Under the pieces are notes generated by a model. It was not told the DNA's origin. It saw nothing but the letters and a program-made list of their open reading frames with translations, and did not search any database. 64,000 bases of DNA from Porphyra umbilicalis (taxonomy: Eukaryota > Rhodophyta > Bangiophyceae > Bangiales > Bangiaceae), in contig KV918881.1 of the NCBI GenBank assembly GCA_002049455.2, forward strand, positions 1-64,000, read 5' to 3'. Positions 54,862 to 64,000 of the stretch are shown one piece after another (the stretch's first letter is position 1; each line of letters starts with the position of its first letter). Position numbers and translations under genes: made by a program.

Positions 54862-56804
54862 CTAAAAGGTGTTGTGGAAGGTGCGACGGCGAAGCCACGT
54901 CAGGTCCGGCAGGGTGTAGGTGTTGTGGATGGCGGAGACGGCAATTTCCCGATCATAGATGTACTTGCTAACGATCCGGTTGATGACCGGCGCGTCGACG
55001 GCGTCCAGTCGGGCAATCCACTCAGCGACAGGCATGGCGCGGCCAAACATGTGCATCTCCCGGCCGATCATCGCCACCGAGTCTGCAGTGGTGTTGTGGG
55101 CGCCCAGGATGCGCGTGGTCAGCGCCGCCTTCGCCGCCGTGAGGGCAGCGGGCGACAACTTGAAGGCGGGCCGCACCAGCTCGTGCATGACGCTGTACGC
55201 CACGTCGTCCAGGTCCGGCGCCGCCCCGACGCACCGGATGCCAAACAGGCCCGTGTCGGTATAGGACATGTTGAAAGTGGAGAAGCTCACAGCGTTGGGT
55301 AGGTCGTCCAACGCGTTTGCCAGTCGGTTCGACACATACCCACCGGTCGTTGACGCCACGTGCCACTCGCCTAGCAGTTCCTGGAGGACGAGGAAGGCGG
55401 GCGCGTCTGGGTGAGCGGCGCCGCATGACTCGAACGCCACTGCAAACTGCGCCAACGGCTTGTAGTCGTCCCGCACGCGGATGTCACTGCCCGTGAGGAA
55501 GGCCGGAGCGGCCTTGACCGCATCCACCGACGACGTGCCTGCCTTGTTGCTCGGCAGGCTGCCAAGCGCTTCGGTCACCGCCGCTACGGCCGACGCGTGG
55601 TCCACCTCCCCGGCGGCGGCAATGACCAGGCGGTGCGGCTGGAAGTGTTCGGCCACATACGCCGACACGTCCGCCTGCGTCACACCTGTAACGCCTCCCT
55701 CGGAGGGCAGTGGCACAACTGGCCGCGCCAGGGCGGTGCCCTGGAAGCCCCATGAGTGCAGGTTGTCCATCACCTCCTCCTCGGGCGTCGGCGAGATCGC
55801 TTCAGCGGCCGTAGCCGCCGCCTCCTTGGCCGACCCAACGGCCGACTCGGACACATCAGGAGAAGCAAGGCAGGCGGTGAGGCCCTTGATCATGGCGGAG
55901 GTGTCAGCCGAGCGGCCACGCGCGAGGATGGAGGTCATCTCTCGGGTGGCGCTCGTCTCAAACACCACCCCCTGGTCGGCAAGCGCTTGCGGCGGGGAAG
56001 TCCCAAACCCGCCAGGCGCAATGAGCCGGTGTGCCACATGCGCGACGCCAGGTGCAGGCTCAAAGCGCGAGCCCGCATCAATGTACACACCGACCGAGGC
56101 GGAGCCGGTGGGCCGCTTCTGAGTAGCCACCCGAACGCCATTGGGCAGGCTCGTCACTTCCGTGGGCGTCTGCGCTCGTGGAAATAAGGGGAGTGAGGAA
56201 AAGGAGGAGGCATCGACGAAAGCAATGGCAACACGATGCAACATGCAGCACAGGTGTCAGTCCCGCCCTCCGAGCAAGACCGAACTGCCTCCAGCGACTC
56301 GCGCGGCCCGACACTGGTTCAGAGTGCGATGCGCGCAAAGGTTCGGGCTACAAAACAAGCGGGAGTATCCTGCAGTCCACCACGGATCGTGGCCTACCTG
56401 AACGCCGCGGCGGCAATACGGTACACCAAGGAGGCCCAGCAGGACACACGATGCCATCAAACACACAGACAAACCAGCGCTCGCGTCTCACGAAAAACAC
56501 GTGACTCCTACAACAGGCCCGAGCTGCGGAGTCGGTGCCATCAATGCAATGCTTCTGGTGACAGACGTCCACCCCCCGACGCCTGACCGTGAGGGGCACA
56601 ACGCACCTCTTCCAACAGCTCTCGATCAACCGTGTAGGACGGCGGCAGCGCGTTTGCAGAGGTGCCCATCACGCCCTTGAGCCGTGCCATCATCCCCGTC
56701 GGCCGCGGGAAGAGGGGCGCCCCCGGCGCGATGGGCGCGATCGCCGTCGAGCCGCCCGCCATGCCCCGGCGCCCGAGCGCTGCGGCCCGCAGCATGGTGG
56801 CCAT
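54862..56804 (-). CDS. MPP-beta / cytochrome bc1 core protein 1-like, zinc motif lost, two exons
   Basis: M16-family core subunit of mitochondrial complex III and paralog of the processing peptidase beta chain. I read exon 1 at 56804-56607 (66 aa; MATMLRAAALGRRG looks like a mitochondrial presequence) and exon 2 at 56169-54862 (435 aa), joined in phase 0 over a 437-nt intron (GAG|GTGCGT ... CGCAG|ACG), for 501 aa, the usual family size. The junction gives RELLEE-TPTEVTSLPNGV, the normal family start. Family landmarks follow: NMSYTDTGLFGIRC, then EMHMFGRAMPVAEWIARLDA and KYIYDRE near the end, closest to the beta/core 1 side. The catalytic HxxEH is replaced by HVAHR (residues 110-114), so it cannot be a zinc protease and should be structural. 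The gene-tree position (core 1 versus MPP-beta) needs an alignment. Confidence 0.88.
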
Positions 56805-57061
56805 CGCGACGCCAACCGCAGCAGAAGGCCGGTGGATGGGGGGTCGGGAAGCTGGTCGACACCACTCCGCCAAGGAGAGGGGCAGTCGAGGGGGGATCGC
56901 CCACGACGGAGGAGGTCGGGCCCGCGCCGAGAGGCCCGTCAACAGCTGCCGACCACCACCCAAGAGAGGCTCTCTGGCGTTGGCCGCCGCCCTGGCGGTC
57001 CGATCCTTCTCACAGCGGTGGATTTAGTTGTCGGGTGTGTCTATTTACATGACCACTTATC
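56805..57061. other. upstream region of the QCR1-like gene
   Basis: Short 5' flank of the minus-strand gene, ending at Helitron-like copy A. Any promoter must lie here or inside the element; no motif is recognised. Confidence 0.35.
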
Positions 57062-58420
57062 ACTGAAAGCGCGTTGGCGAAAACACCTGGACTTGCAAAA
57101 CGATAAAACTGTTTTCACACGACGAAAGATACATAAGCAAGTCGAGCACCGCCTCCCGGGTGAGCGTCACCTGCACGACCGGCGCCGCTTGGGAGCGCAC
57201 GTACGAGCGGGAGATCAGAAAAAAGGAGACGAGGAAGGCGGCCATGGCGGCGGTGGTGGCGGTCGCCGACGTGACCACCGCTTGCTGGCGTAGGGGGCGC
57301 TCCGCCCACCGCCGCCGCGGCGTCCACCGCGGCCCGCACGAGCGGCAGCTGCTGCCGTCGGGGGGGTACCCGCCCACTGGTGGGTAGCGGCCGCCCGCAC
57401 GCTCCTCGACGACCAGCGCTTTGTCTTCGTCCGTGGGGGGGTAGGTGATCGCCGCGAGGGGCTCCTGCCGCACCCACCGGAGGGTCAGCAGCGGCCGCCA
57501 CCGCCGTGGCGGGCGGCGGCTGCCACCAAGGCACGGCCGCCACCATCCGAGCAACCACAGGCCGACGCTGGCTGGGCAGTCGTCGCTTGCCGCAGCGCAG
57601 ACTCGAGGCCGAGCTGCGCGATGCGCACGTGCGCGGCGGCGACGCGGTGGATGGGGAGGGGGGGGTATGTGGGGCCACAGAGGGGGAGGGGGGGGGAAGA
57701 AGCCGTCGATGGCACGGGGGGGTGGGCGGCGGGGTAGAGCGAGAAAATAGCAGGGGCGCCACGCCGCCGCCGCCGCCGCCGCCGGCACCGCCGCCGCCGC
57801 GGCCGCCGCGGCCGCGGGCGCCACTTGCTGCCGTGTGCGGGCGCGCGTCGTGCGCACGGTCGTCCGCTGCTCACCGCCGCGTCGGCGGCAGGCGCGGCGG
57901 CAACACCGCCAGCGGCGGTGGCCGCCGCCCCCACCCGCCGCGCGCGGATGTTGCGGGAAGGGACGCGACCACGCAGGCCGCAGCGCATTCAGCGCCGACA
58001 CGACCCCCTGTTTGAAAAATCAAAACCGACGTCTCCCACAGGGCCCGCAGAGCCCGATTCTGGCCAACTACCGCGGAATTGCGACATCATGGCCGTTCGT
58101 GGCCGCATCCACCTGCCCCCACGACCCCGTAAACGCCGCACCTGCCCTCACGCACCTTTTTAACCACGATTCTGCTTCCGCGGACCGTACGGGCGATGAA
58201 GACGTCGCCACCTCTAGCAACTTCACAGAAAGATGCGGACAGCCCCGGCGCATGTTCCCATAGTCAAGAAAGCGCCGGGGGACGTCCTCCAACGGCGTAG
58301 GGAGCCAAGCGGACCGCCAAAAACCTTTTTTCTTGTACTCCCGCAACGTGCACTAGAAAAAAGGACTTTTGTTTCGACGTGTGGGTGTGAGAAAGCACCC
58401 TTGACTAAAGTCCAGGGAAA
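57062..58420 (+). mobile_element. Helitron-like element, copy A (1,359 bp)
   Basis: It begins ACTGAAAGCGCGTTGGCG, has ACCTGGACTT about 24 nt inside, and ends with the hairpin CCCTTGACTAAAGTCCAGGG (58398-58417) and AAA. It is nearly identical to copy B and the same length. The interior is GC-rich and open on both strands. On the minus strand about 57130-57300 reads as a hydrophobic, membrane-like segment (AAMAAFLVSFFLISRSYVRS), perhaps a captured gene piece. No transposase or helicase. Confidence 0.75.
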
Positions 58421-58450
58421 TCCTGGTTGTGCTACTTCCTCTTGGTATTT

Positions 58451-59809
58451 ACTGAAAGCGCGTTCGCGAAAACACCCTGGACTTGCAAAACGATAGAACT
58501 GTTTTCACACGACGAAAGATACATAGGCAAGTCGAGCAACGCCTCCCGGGTGAGCGTCACCTGCACGACCGGCGCCGCTTGGGAGCGCACGTACGAGCGG
58601 GAGATCAGAAAAAAGGAGACGAGGAAGGCGGCCGTGGCGGCGGTGGTGGCGGTCGCCGACGTGACCACCGCTTGCTGGCGTAGGGGGCGCTCCGCCCACC
58701 GCCGCCGCGGCGTCCACTGCGGCCCGCACGAGCGGCAGCTGCTGCCGTCGGGGGGGTACCCGCCCACTGGTGGGTAGCGGTCGCCCGCACGCTCCTCGAC
58801 GACCAGCGCTTTGTCTTCGTCTGAGGGGGGTAGGTGATCGCCGCGAGGGGCTCCTGCCGCACCCACCGGAGGGTCAGCAGCGGCCGTCACCGCCGTGGCG
58901 GGCGGCGGCTGCCACCGAGGCACGGCCGCCACCATCCGAGCAACCACCAGCCGACGCTGGCTGGGCAGTCGTCGCTTGCCGCAGCGTAGACTCGAGGCCG
59001 AGCTGCGCGATGCGCACGTGCGCGGCGGCGACGCGGTGGATGGGGAGGGGGGGGTATGTGGGGCCACAGAGGGGGAGGGGGGGGGAAGAAGCCGTCGATG
59101 GCACGGGGGGGCGGGCGGCGGGGTGGAGCGAGAAAATAGCAGAGGCGCCACGCCGCCGCCGCCGCCGCCGCCGGCACCGCCGCGGCCGCGGCCGCCGCGG
59201 CCGCGGGCGCCACTCGCTGCCGTGTGCGGGCGCGCGTCGTGCGCACGGTCGTCCACTGCTCACCGCCGCGTCGGCGGCAGGCGCGGCGGCAACACCGCCA
59301 GCGGCGGTGGCCGCCGCCCCCACCCGCCGCGCGCGGGTGTCGCGGGAAGGGACGCGACCACGCAGGCCGCAGCGCATTCAGCGCCGACACGACCCCCTGT
59401 TTGAAAAATCAAAACCGACGTCTCCCACAGGGCCCGCAGAGCCCGATTCTGGCCAACTACCGCGGAATTGCGACATCATGGCCGTTCGTGGCCGCATCCA
59501 CCTGCCCCCACGACCCCGTAAACGCCGCACCTGCCCTCACGCACCTTTTTAACCACGATTCTGCTTCCGCGGACCGTACGGGCGATGAAGACGTCGCCAC
59601 CTCTAGCAACTTCACAGAAAGATGCGGACAGCCCCGGCGCATGTTCCCATAGTCAAGAAAGCGCCGGGGGACGTCCTCCAACGGCGTAGGGAGCCAAACG
59701 GACCGCCAAAAACGTTTTTTTAAGTACTCCCGCAACGTGCACTAGAACAAAGGACTTTTTTTTCGACGTGTGGGTGTGAGAAAGCACCCTTGACTAAAGT
59801 CCAGGGAAA
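58451..59809 (+). mobile_element. Helitron-like element, copy B (1,359 bp)
   Basis: It begins ACTGAAAGCGCGTTCGCG, has CCCTGGACTT exactly 24 nt inside, and ends with the hairpin at 59787-59806 and AAA. It is a direct repeat of copy A, only 30 bp away, and differs from it by scattered substitutions and balanced small indels. The same minus-strand membrane-like segment is present, so the cargo was in place before the two copies separated. Confidence 0.75.
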
Positions 59810-60898
59810 TTCAGTCGCTTCCAAGACTCCCCATCACAATCGACAATCGAAGTAAATACTCTACCGTTCATCGCCGATGAGTCGACCATGGTACCAGCGC
59901 TCCTTCGTACGAAGGAGCGCTGGACGGGACGATCGTCCCGTCCTGCGTTCCTCCCATTTTGTCTGCGGGACGCCCATACCCGCCGCACTCTTCATCGCCG
60001 GGGACCTCAAAGGCACGGCAAGCACCGCTGTCCTGCTGGCAGTTGGACGGCGCTCAACGACTCTGTTTCTCTGTACGCATATGTCGCCCCTGGTGGCGCT
60101 GCACGTGAAGCGCGGTGGCGGCATAGGCCTTGGCGGCACGTTCCAGCCGCTGTGGGCGAGGACACTCGCCGCTACCTCGTCGCGGCCGGGACCGTGGGAG
60201 GGGAAGGGTGGGGGGAGGGTGATGCGGTGTTGCGGTGAACCAACAGCGGCCCGCCGGTGCCGCCAATGGGTTGCTGTTCATATTGAGGGGTTCTTCACAG
60301 CCTACAAGGAACAAGATACACATTAACAACATACGGCATGTGGCTAGAGAAGACACATACGCTTGGGCGTGTACGCCTTTGGGCATCACAATGGGTGGGT
60401 TGTGGTCCTCTCCGTTGGCCTTCCCAAGCACCGCGTGTCCCCTCCTCGCGTCTCCCGGCATCCCGAGCTCTACGGTACGCACACGGCGGAGGCGGGGTCA
60501 GTAGCACCCACCTCCTCCTCACACCCCGCCCCTGCGATCTGCGGCTACCCCTCGGCCGAGGGGTACCATCGCCGAGCATCCGTTGCCTGCCTCTCGTCTC
60601 TCACACCTCGCTCTATGCGATCACCGGCGGTACAAGCTACCGCCGAAACCATCACAGCTGGCCTTCTCTCTGCCATCTCCTCCCCACTCACTTTCTTCTT
60701 TTCCCCCGCCAGCTGCCCCCCCGCGTGTGGCTGAAGACATCGTCACGATGACGTCCGCCGGTGCAGTGCAAGGGTCGCGCCCGGGCGCAGTCGCAGCGCC
60801 TCGAAGGAATAGGGGAAACCACCAAGCCAAAATGGGGTCTCGAGCAGCCCTACCCCTGCTACCGCCATAGGCGTGGACGGCATTCCCCGACCCCCGGC
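59810..60898. other. intergenic, no supported gene
   Basis: Moderate GC sequence with short frames on both strands (for example 59877-60326 +), no domain. Contains two abutting perfect palindromes (separate entry) and the 3' flank of the BPL_N gene. Confidence 0.4.
59894..59941. repeat. two abutting perfect palindromes (30 bp and 18 bp)
   Basis: 59894-59923 is a perfect 30-bp palindrome with half-site CCAGCGCTCCTTCGT. It is followed without a gap by the perfect 18-bp palindrome ACGGGACGATCGTCCCGT (59924-59941). Such perfect dyads are rare by chance and suggest a recent foldback, a binding site or a small element. Confidence 0.9.
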
Positions 60899-62389
60899 TC
60901 ACGTGCCATGCCCCCCTCCTCTCTGTTCTGTTTGCCGCACCTCTAGCCCCCTCCCCCCAGCGGAAAACGGTTGCTTAACCCGCTCCATCTGCCACCGGGT
61001 GCCGCCCCCGCCGTCTTCGGAATTGGCGCCAGACGCCTCGACGGACCGCTCTCTAGCGGCGTTGGCGCTACCCACACAATCGGGTACCATTGAGGGTGCC
61101 GGTGCGCCTGGATGCAATAGGAGCGCGCCGGCCACCCCAACCGCCCGCAGCAGGGATGCAAAAAACCACAGGCGCCAAGCCCGGTCGGCGGGGGCCTCCC
61201 CCGCAGCCCCCGCGGGCAGGGCGACGGGGAGTTCGGGGTGGACGCCCGCCAAGACCACAACGCCGTCGCCAACGCACACGCGCACAGCCGCGGGCGCGCG
61301 GCGGCCGTCGCCGCCACCGACCAGGGCGGTGACCGTGTGAGCGACAGACGGGTCGGTGTAGGTGGCGAGCACCGAGACGCCAGGCGGCTGACGGAGCGGC
61401 TGGCCGGGCGGCAGGGCGGCGGCGGCGGCGGTCGGCGAACACACCTCCCCCGCTTCCTCGAAAAACGTGCCACCGCCTTGGCAAAAGAGGCGCAATGGAC
61501 CGGCGGGCGCCTCGCCCGTGCCGTCCTGCCACTCCCCCGTCCAGGCGACGCCGACCAGCCCCGCCCCTCCGCTGTCGTAATCAAAACCGGGTAGGACAGA
61601 GCCGACAGCAACGCCTCGATACCAGCCGAGCGGGCGGTCCGCCACCACCGCCCACCCCGATCGGGCGGCCTCCCACTCGATGCGGGCGGCGGCCAGGTAA
61701 GCGCCGGCGCAGAGGCCGAGGTAGGCCCCCCCAGCCGCGACGTAGGCCGACAGGGCGGCGGCACCGGAAGTGCCCAGGGCGGTGACCATGGGCGTGTCGG
61801 CACCGCCAGGAAACACCACCAGACGAGGGGGGGGCGAGGAGAACGTCGAGTTGGAGCCGCCGCGGAGCCTCGCCACGAGGGTGGTCGCGCTCACCGCTGC
61901 CGCGGTCGGAGCGGGGAACCCGACCGCCGATAGGGATGCGAGCGTGTGCTGGACGCACGTCGGCGAGGCGCCCGCGTCGGCATACACGAGGATAGACGCC
62001 AAATGAGGGGTAAAGAGGGGAGGCAGTAGCGTGGTGGGGTACAGGCCGTCATGGGCGGAGGGGAGGGCCGCGCCTGCATCCACTGCGACCATTGACGGGT
62101 CGCCAGTGGTGCTCACGACAGAGGCATTTGGCATTGAAGCCAACCAAGCTCGGATACGCGCACAAGGCGAGGGGTGAAAGAGAGTATGAGTGGAGGAGAG
62201 TGACGGGAAACGACGAACGGACGCAGTAGACGAGAGCTGCCACTGTGACAGGAAACGACGAGGCGAAGGCAGAACTGTACTGTACTGTACCACTTGTCGA
62301 GATCCGGAAAGGGATGCATCAGTGTATGCATGAAGTAGTACCCCTTTGACGAGGCCGACCTGTGGGACATCCGGCATACCAGAGCACAT
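60899..62389 (-). CDS. stand-alone BPL_N (biotin-protein-ligase N-terminal, amidotransferase-like) protein
   Basis: The core (about residues 128-400) matches the BPL_N domain, a class I glutamine-amidotransferase-like fold found at the N-terminus of eukaryotic biotin-protein ligases and in stand-alone proteins. Visible landmarks: ILVYADAGASPTCVQHTLAS (strand 1), LVVFPGGADTPM (glycine loop), YLGLCAGAYLAAARIEWE with the nucleophile-elbow Cys near 227, then FCQGGGTFFEE and VVLAGVHPELP. No biotin-ligase catalytic domain follows, so it cannot biotinylate by itself; its substrate is unknown. The ATG at 62389 gives 496 aa; an internal ATG at 62134 gives 411 aa and would remove an Arg/Ser-rich leader that might be an organelle transit peptide. 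The lack of stops in this less GC-rich leader favours the longer form slightly. Confidence 0.85.
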   Translation of the reverse strand: MCSGMPDVPQVGLVKGVLLHAYTDASLSGSRQVVQYSTVLPSPRRFLSQWQLSSTASVRRFPSLSSTHTLFHPSPCARIRAWLASMPNASVVSTTGDPSMVAVDAGAALPSAHDGLYPTTLLPPLFTPHLASILVYADAGASPTCVQHTLASLSAVGFPAPTAAAVSATTLVARLRGGSNSTFSSPPPRLVVFPGGADTPMVTALGTSGAAALSAYVAAGGAYLGLCAGAYLAAARIEWEAARSGWAVVADRPLGWYRGVAVGSVLPGFDYDSGGAGLVGVAWTGEWQDGTGEAPAGPLRLFCQGGGTFFEEAGEVCSPTAAAAALPPGQPLRQPPGVSVLATYTDPSVAHTVTALVGGGDGRRAPAAVRVCVGDGVVVLAGVHPELPVALPAGAAGEAPADRAWRLWFFASLLRAVGVAGALLLHPGAPAPSMVPDCVGSANAARERSVEASGANSEDGGGGTRWQMERVKQPFSAGGRGLEVRQTEQRGGGHGT

Positions 62390-62747
62390 CTGACAGAGCC
62401 AGCACGCTCAGACCTACGACTGTGGGGACGCTGTACAGCGTTGAGGGATGAACCCCATGAGCTGACGTGGTTTGTGCGGTGCTCCTGTGGAGCTGATAAC
62501 TTCCTTACCTCGCTAGGCGAACAGTTCTACCACAGGTAGACGACTCGTTGAGAAAACAAAGTACCTCGGTGCGAGAGCAACACGAGTGACTAAAGAGCAA
62601 GAAATTACAAAACACGAGAGAGCATGCATCGCCGGCACCGTTGTCAGCGCCAACGAGGCCGCCCGTCGCGCCACTCGTGCTCGTCGTCCCACATTGCACG
62701 CACCCCAGACGGGTGAGAGTACACTGAGTCAACAGCAAAGCGTCACC
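62390..62747. other. short intergenic spacer between two minus-strand genes
   Basis: 3' flank of the gene ending at 62748 and upstream region of the BPL_N gene. No motif is recognised. Confidence 0.4.
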
Positions 62748-64000
62748 CTACTTGGTTTCCTTGCTCTGCTCCGCAGTCTCGTCGGTCTTGTCCGCCTTTG
62801 TGTGCCCCTCCATGACGTCTGTCCCCGTCGGCGCGTCCCCATTGGTGGCCACGGCCGTTGGTGCCTCGTCATCCTTGACCATGAGGACGTCTGCCAATCC
62901 CGCATCCTTGTCGGCCGGCTCATGAACGCCATTAGAAACGACCGCAGCGGACGCCGTCGCCTCGCAATCATTCTCTTCTACTGAAGGCGTGGAGCCTGAC
63001 AGGTTCTTCACAGCGTTCGCCTCCTCAAACTCGGCCGATGCAGAGATGGCCACCGCGGCACGACCCGGAAGCCACGCAGCGAGGCCCATTACGCTCGCAA
63101 CGCCAGCGGTGGTCAGCCAGGACAGCGTCTCGGGTCCGACGCCGACAAGCGCCTCCACGGGGGCGGCGTGCACATCAGCCATTGTTTTGCCCTTGAACTC
63201 TGTCGTGACCTGCATTGGATTTCCCAGCGAGAGCGCGTCCAAGTGGAAAACAACTGGAGCATATCAGAAAGACGCACGGTTAGATCGGGTCTATGAGCAA
63301 AGCACTCCACGTAGAACCACTGCTAAGCGTCATAACTACCCAACCGGCACAGTAACTCAAAGTGAGATGGGTGCCAGCTCGGGCGAGGCCACCCCTCTCT
63401 CTCTTCCCCCGCCATAGAACTCACGCCCACCTGTCTCCATACGTGCCAAACGTACCAAGTGGTTGGAAACCAAGGCCAGGTTCGCACCGGCCTCGGACGC
63501 CACCACGACATTGACCGCCCTTGCGGCCAACAAGGGCAGCCACGACGCCAGAGCGCTGACCGATTCCCATACCTGTCCGTTGGACGTCACCGGAGAGTCG
63601 CCCTTGATACCACACAGAGCCGTCACCGGGGCCTTCGCCAAGCGTAGTAGGCTGTGGTTGGCGTACTCTGCAGTCACCGCGCGGCGCACGTTGATAATGT
63701 CCCCTGTGGATCGCTCAGTCCCGTCCGCCTTTGTAGCGTCAGTGGGTGCGGCCGCCTCCTTGGTGGCCGGGACAGCTGCGCAGTCATCAACAGCCGCCTC
63801 CTCCACTACCGGCTCAACCTTGGTCGCCTCCTTGTTGCCGCCGTCCTCCGTTTCCTTCTCTGTGGCCGCCTCCTTGACCTCGTCGCCCTTGGTTGCTTGA
63901 TCTGTGGCCGTCTCCTTTACCTCGGCGCCCTTGGTTGCTTGATCTGTTACCGTCTCCTTCATCTCGCCGCCCTTGTTTTCCTGCTCTATGACCGCCTCCG
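62748..64000 (-). CDS. unknown two-exon protein with acidic tandem repeats, 5' end outside window
   Basis: Exon at 63431 to beyond 64000 and last exon at 63253-62748, joined in phase 1 over a 177-nt intron (ACAG|GTGGGC ... CCAG|TTG). The frame is open to the right edge, so the true start lies outside. The N-terminal part is an acidic/Lys repeat of about 13 residues (KETVTDQATKGAE, KETATDQATKGDE, KEAATEKETEDGG). The middle is amphipathic and moderately hydrophobic (SLLRLAKAPVTALCGIKGDS; ASWLPLLAARAVNVVVASEA; SWLTTAGVASVMGLAAWLPG), and the C-terminus is again acidic and disordered. Long amphipathic helices flanked by disordered tails recall lipid-droplet surface proteins, but that is only a resemblance; no family is assigned. 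Confidence 0.7.

Noticed and set aside
1-64000. CRISPR arrays, rRNA genes, bacterial operons, prophage
   Set aside because: None seen. The tandem repeats present are contiguous minisatellites without spacers, and genes have eukaryotic introns.

Overview
The window looks like nuclear DNA of a GC-rich, compact eukaryote. Host genes carry zero to two short GT-AG introns (about 145 to 440 nt), coding regions are rich in Ala, Gly and Pro homopolymers, and much of the space between genes is transposable elements. A GC-rich alga, most plausibly a bangiophyte red alga of the Porphyra/Pyropia type, fits best, but this is inference from style only. No bacterial operon, CRISPR array, rRNA or convincing tRNA gene is present.

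Left arm (1-16,600): a GC-rich Helitron-like element (816-2107), a doubtful ORF (2909-3895), a two-exon zuotin/DNAJC2 ribosome-associated J-protein gene on the minus strand (5108-7297), a small unknown gene (8816-9280) and a three-exon membrane-anchored methyltransferase-like gene (10867-12053). Then comes a three-level nest: a TA-flanked palindromic MITE (12666-14254) holds a Helitron-like element (12767-14223), which holds a PIF/Harbinger-like MITE (12781-13520). An inverted sister of the Helitron-like element lies at 14594-15307.

Middle (16,600-42,000): almost entirely mobile DNA. A 5'-truncated Ty3/gypsy chromovirus fossil (about 16,900-28,914) is split by a nearly complete Ty1/copia fossil (17280-23196, TSD CACCA), by AT-rich hAT-like elements (one of them inside the copia element) and by a solo LTR (27276-27923). 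A second, inverted copy of the same chromovirus family ends at 35952 and runs to about 40149. Both copies share an unusual antisense ORF between the integrase/chromodomain end of pol and the terminal LTR. Between them lie a minisatellite with a 15-bp unit, a host-like ORF (31446-32090), another Helitron-like copy split by a second solo LTR (33479-34125) and a copia RNase H remnant. A CENP-B-type HTH (pogo-like) ORF (40320-41198) and a TAA-flanked MITE (41430-41991) close this part.

Right arm (42,000-64,000): a large F-box-like/ankyrin gene with extreme low complexity (42588-46834, perhaps extending further 5'), a four-helix membrane protein with a coiled-coil tail (52591-53877), a two-exon MPP-beta/QCR1-like protein that has lost its zinc motif (54862-56804), two tandem 1,359-bp Helitron-like copies (57062-58420 and 58451-59809), a stand-alone BPL_N amidotransferase-like protein (60899-62389) and the 3' part of an unknown two-exon gene that runs off the right edge (62748-64000).

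The most novel signal is the Helitron-like superfamily, with six members here. They share asymmetric terminal inverted repeats (CCCTGGNCTT, 22-24 nt inside the 5' end but 2-3 nt from the 3' end), a conserved covarying 3' hairpin and no target duplication, while their GC-rich interiors differ between subfamilies, as if they carry captured sequence.
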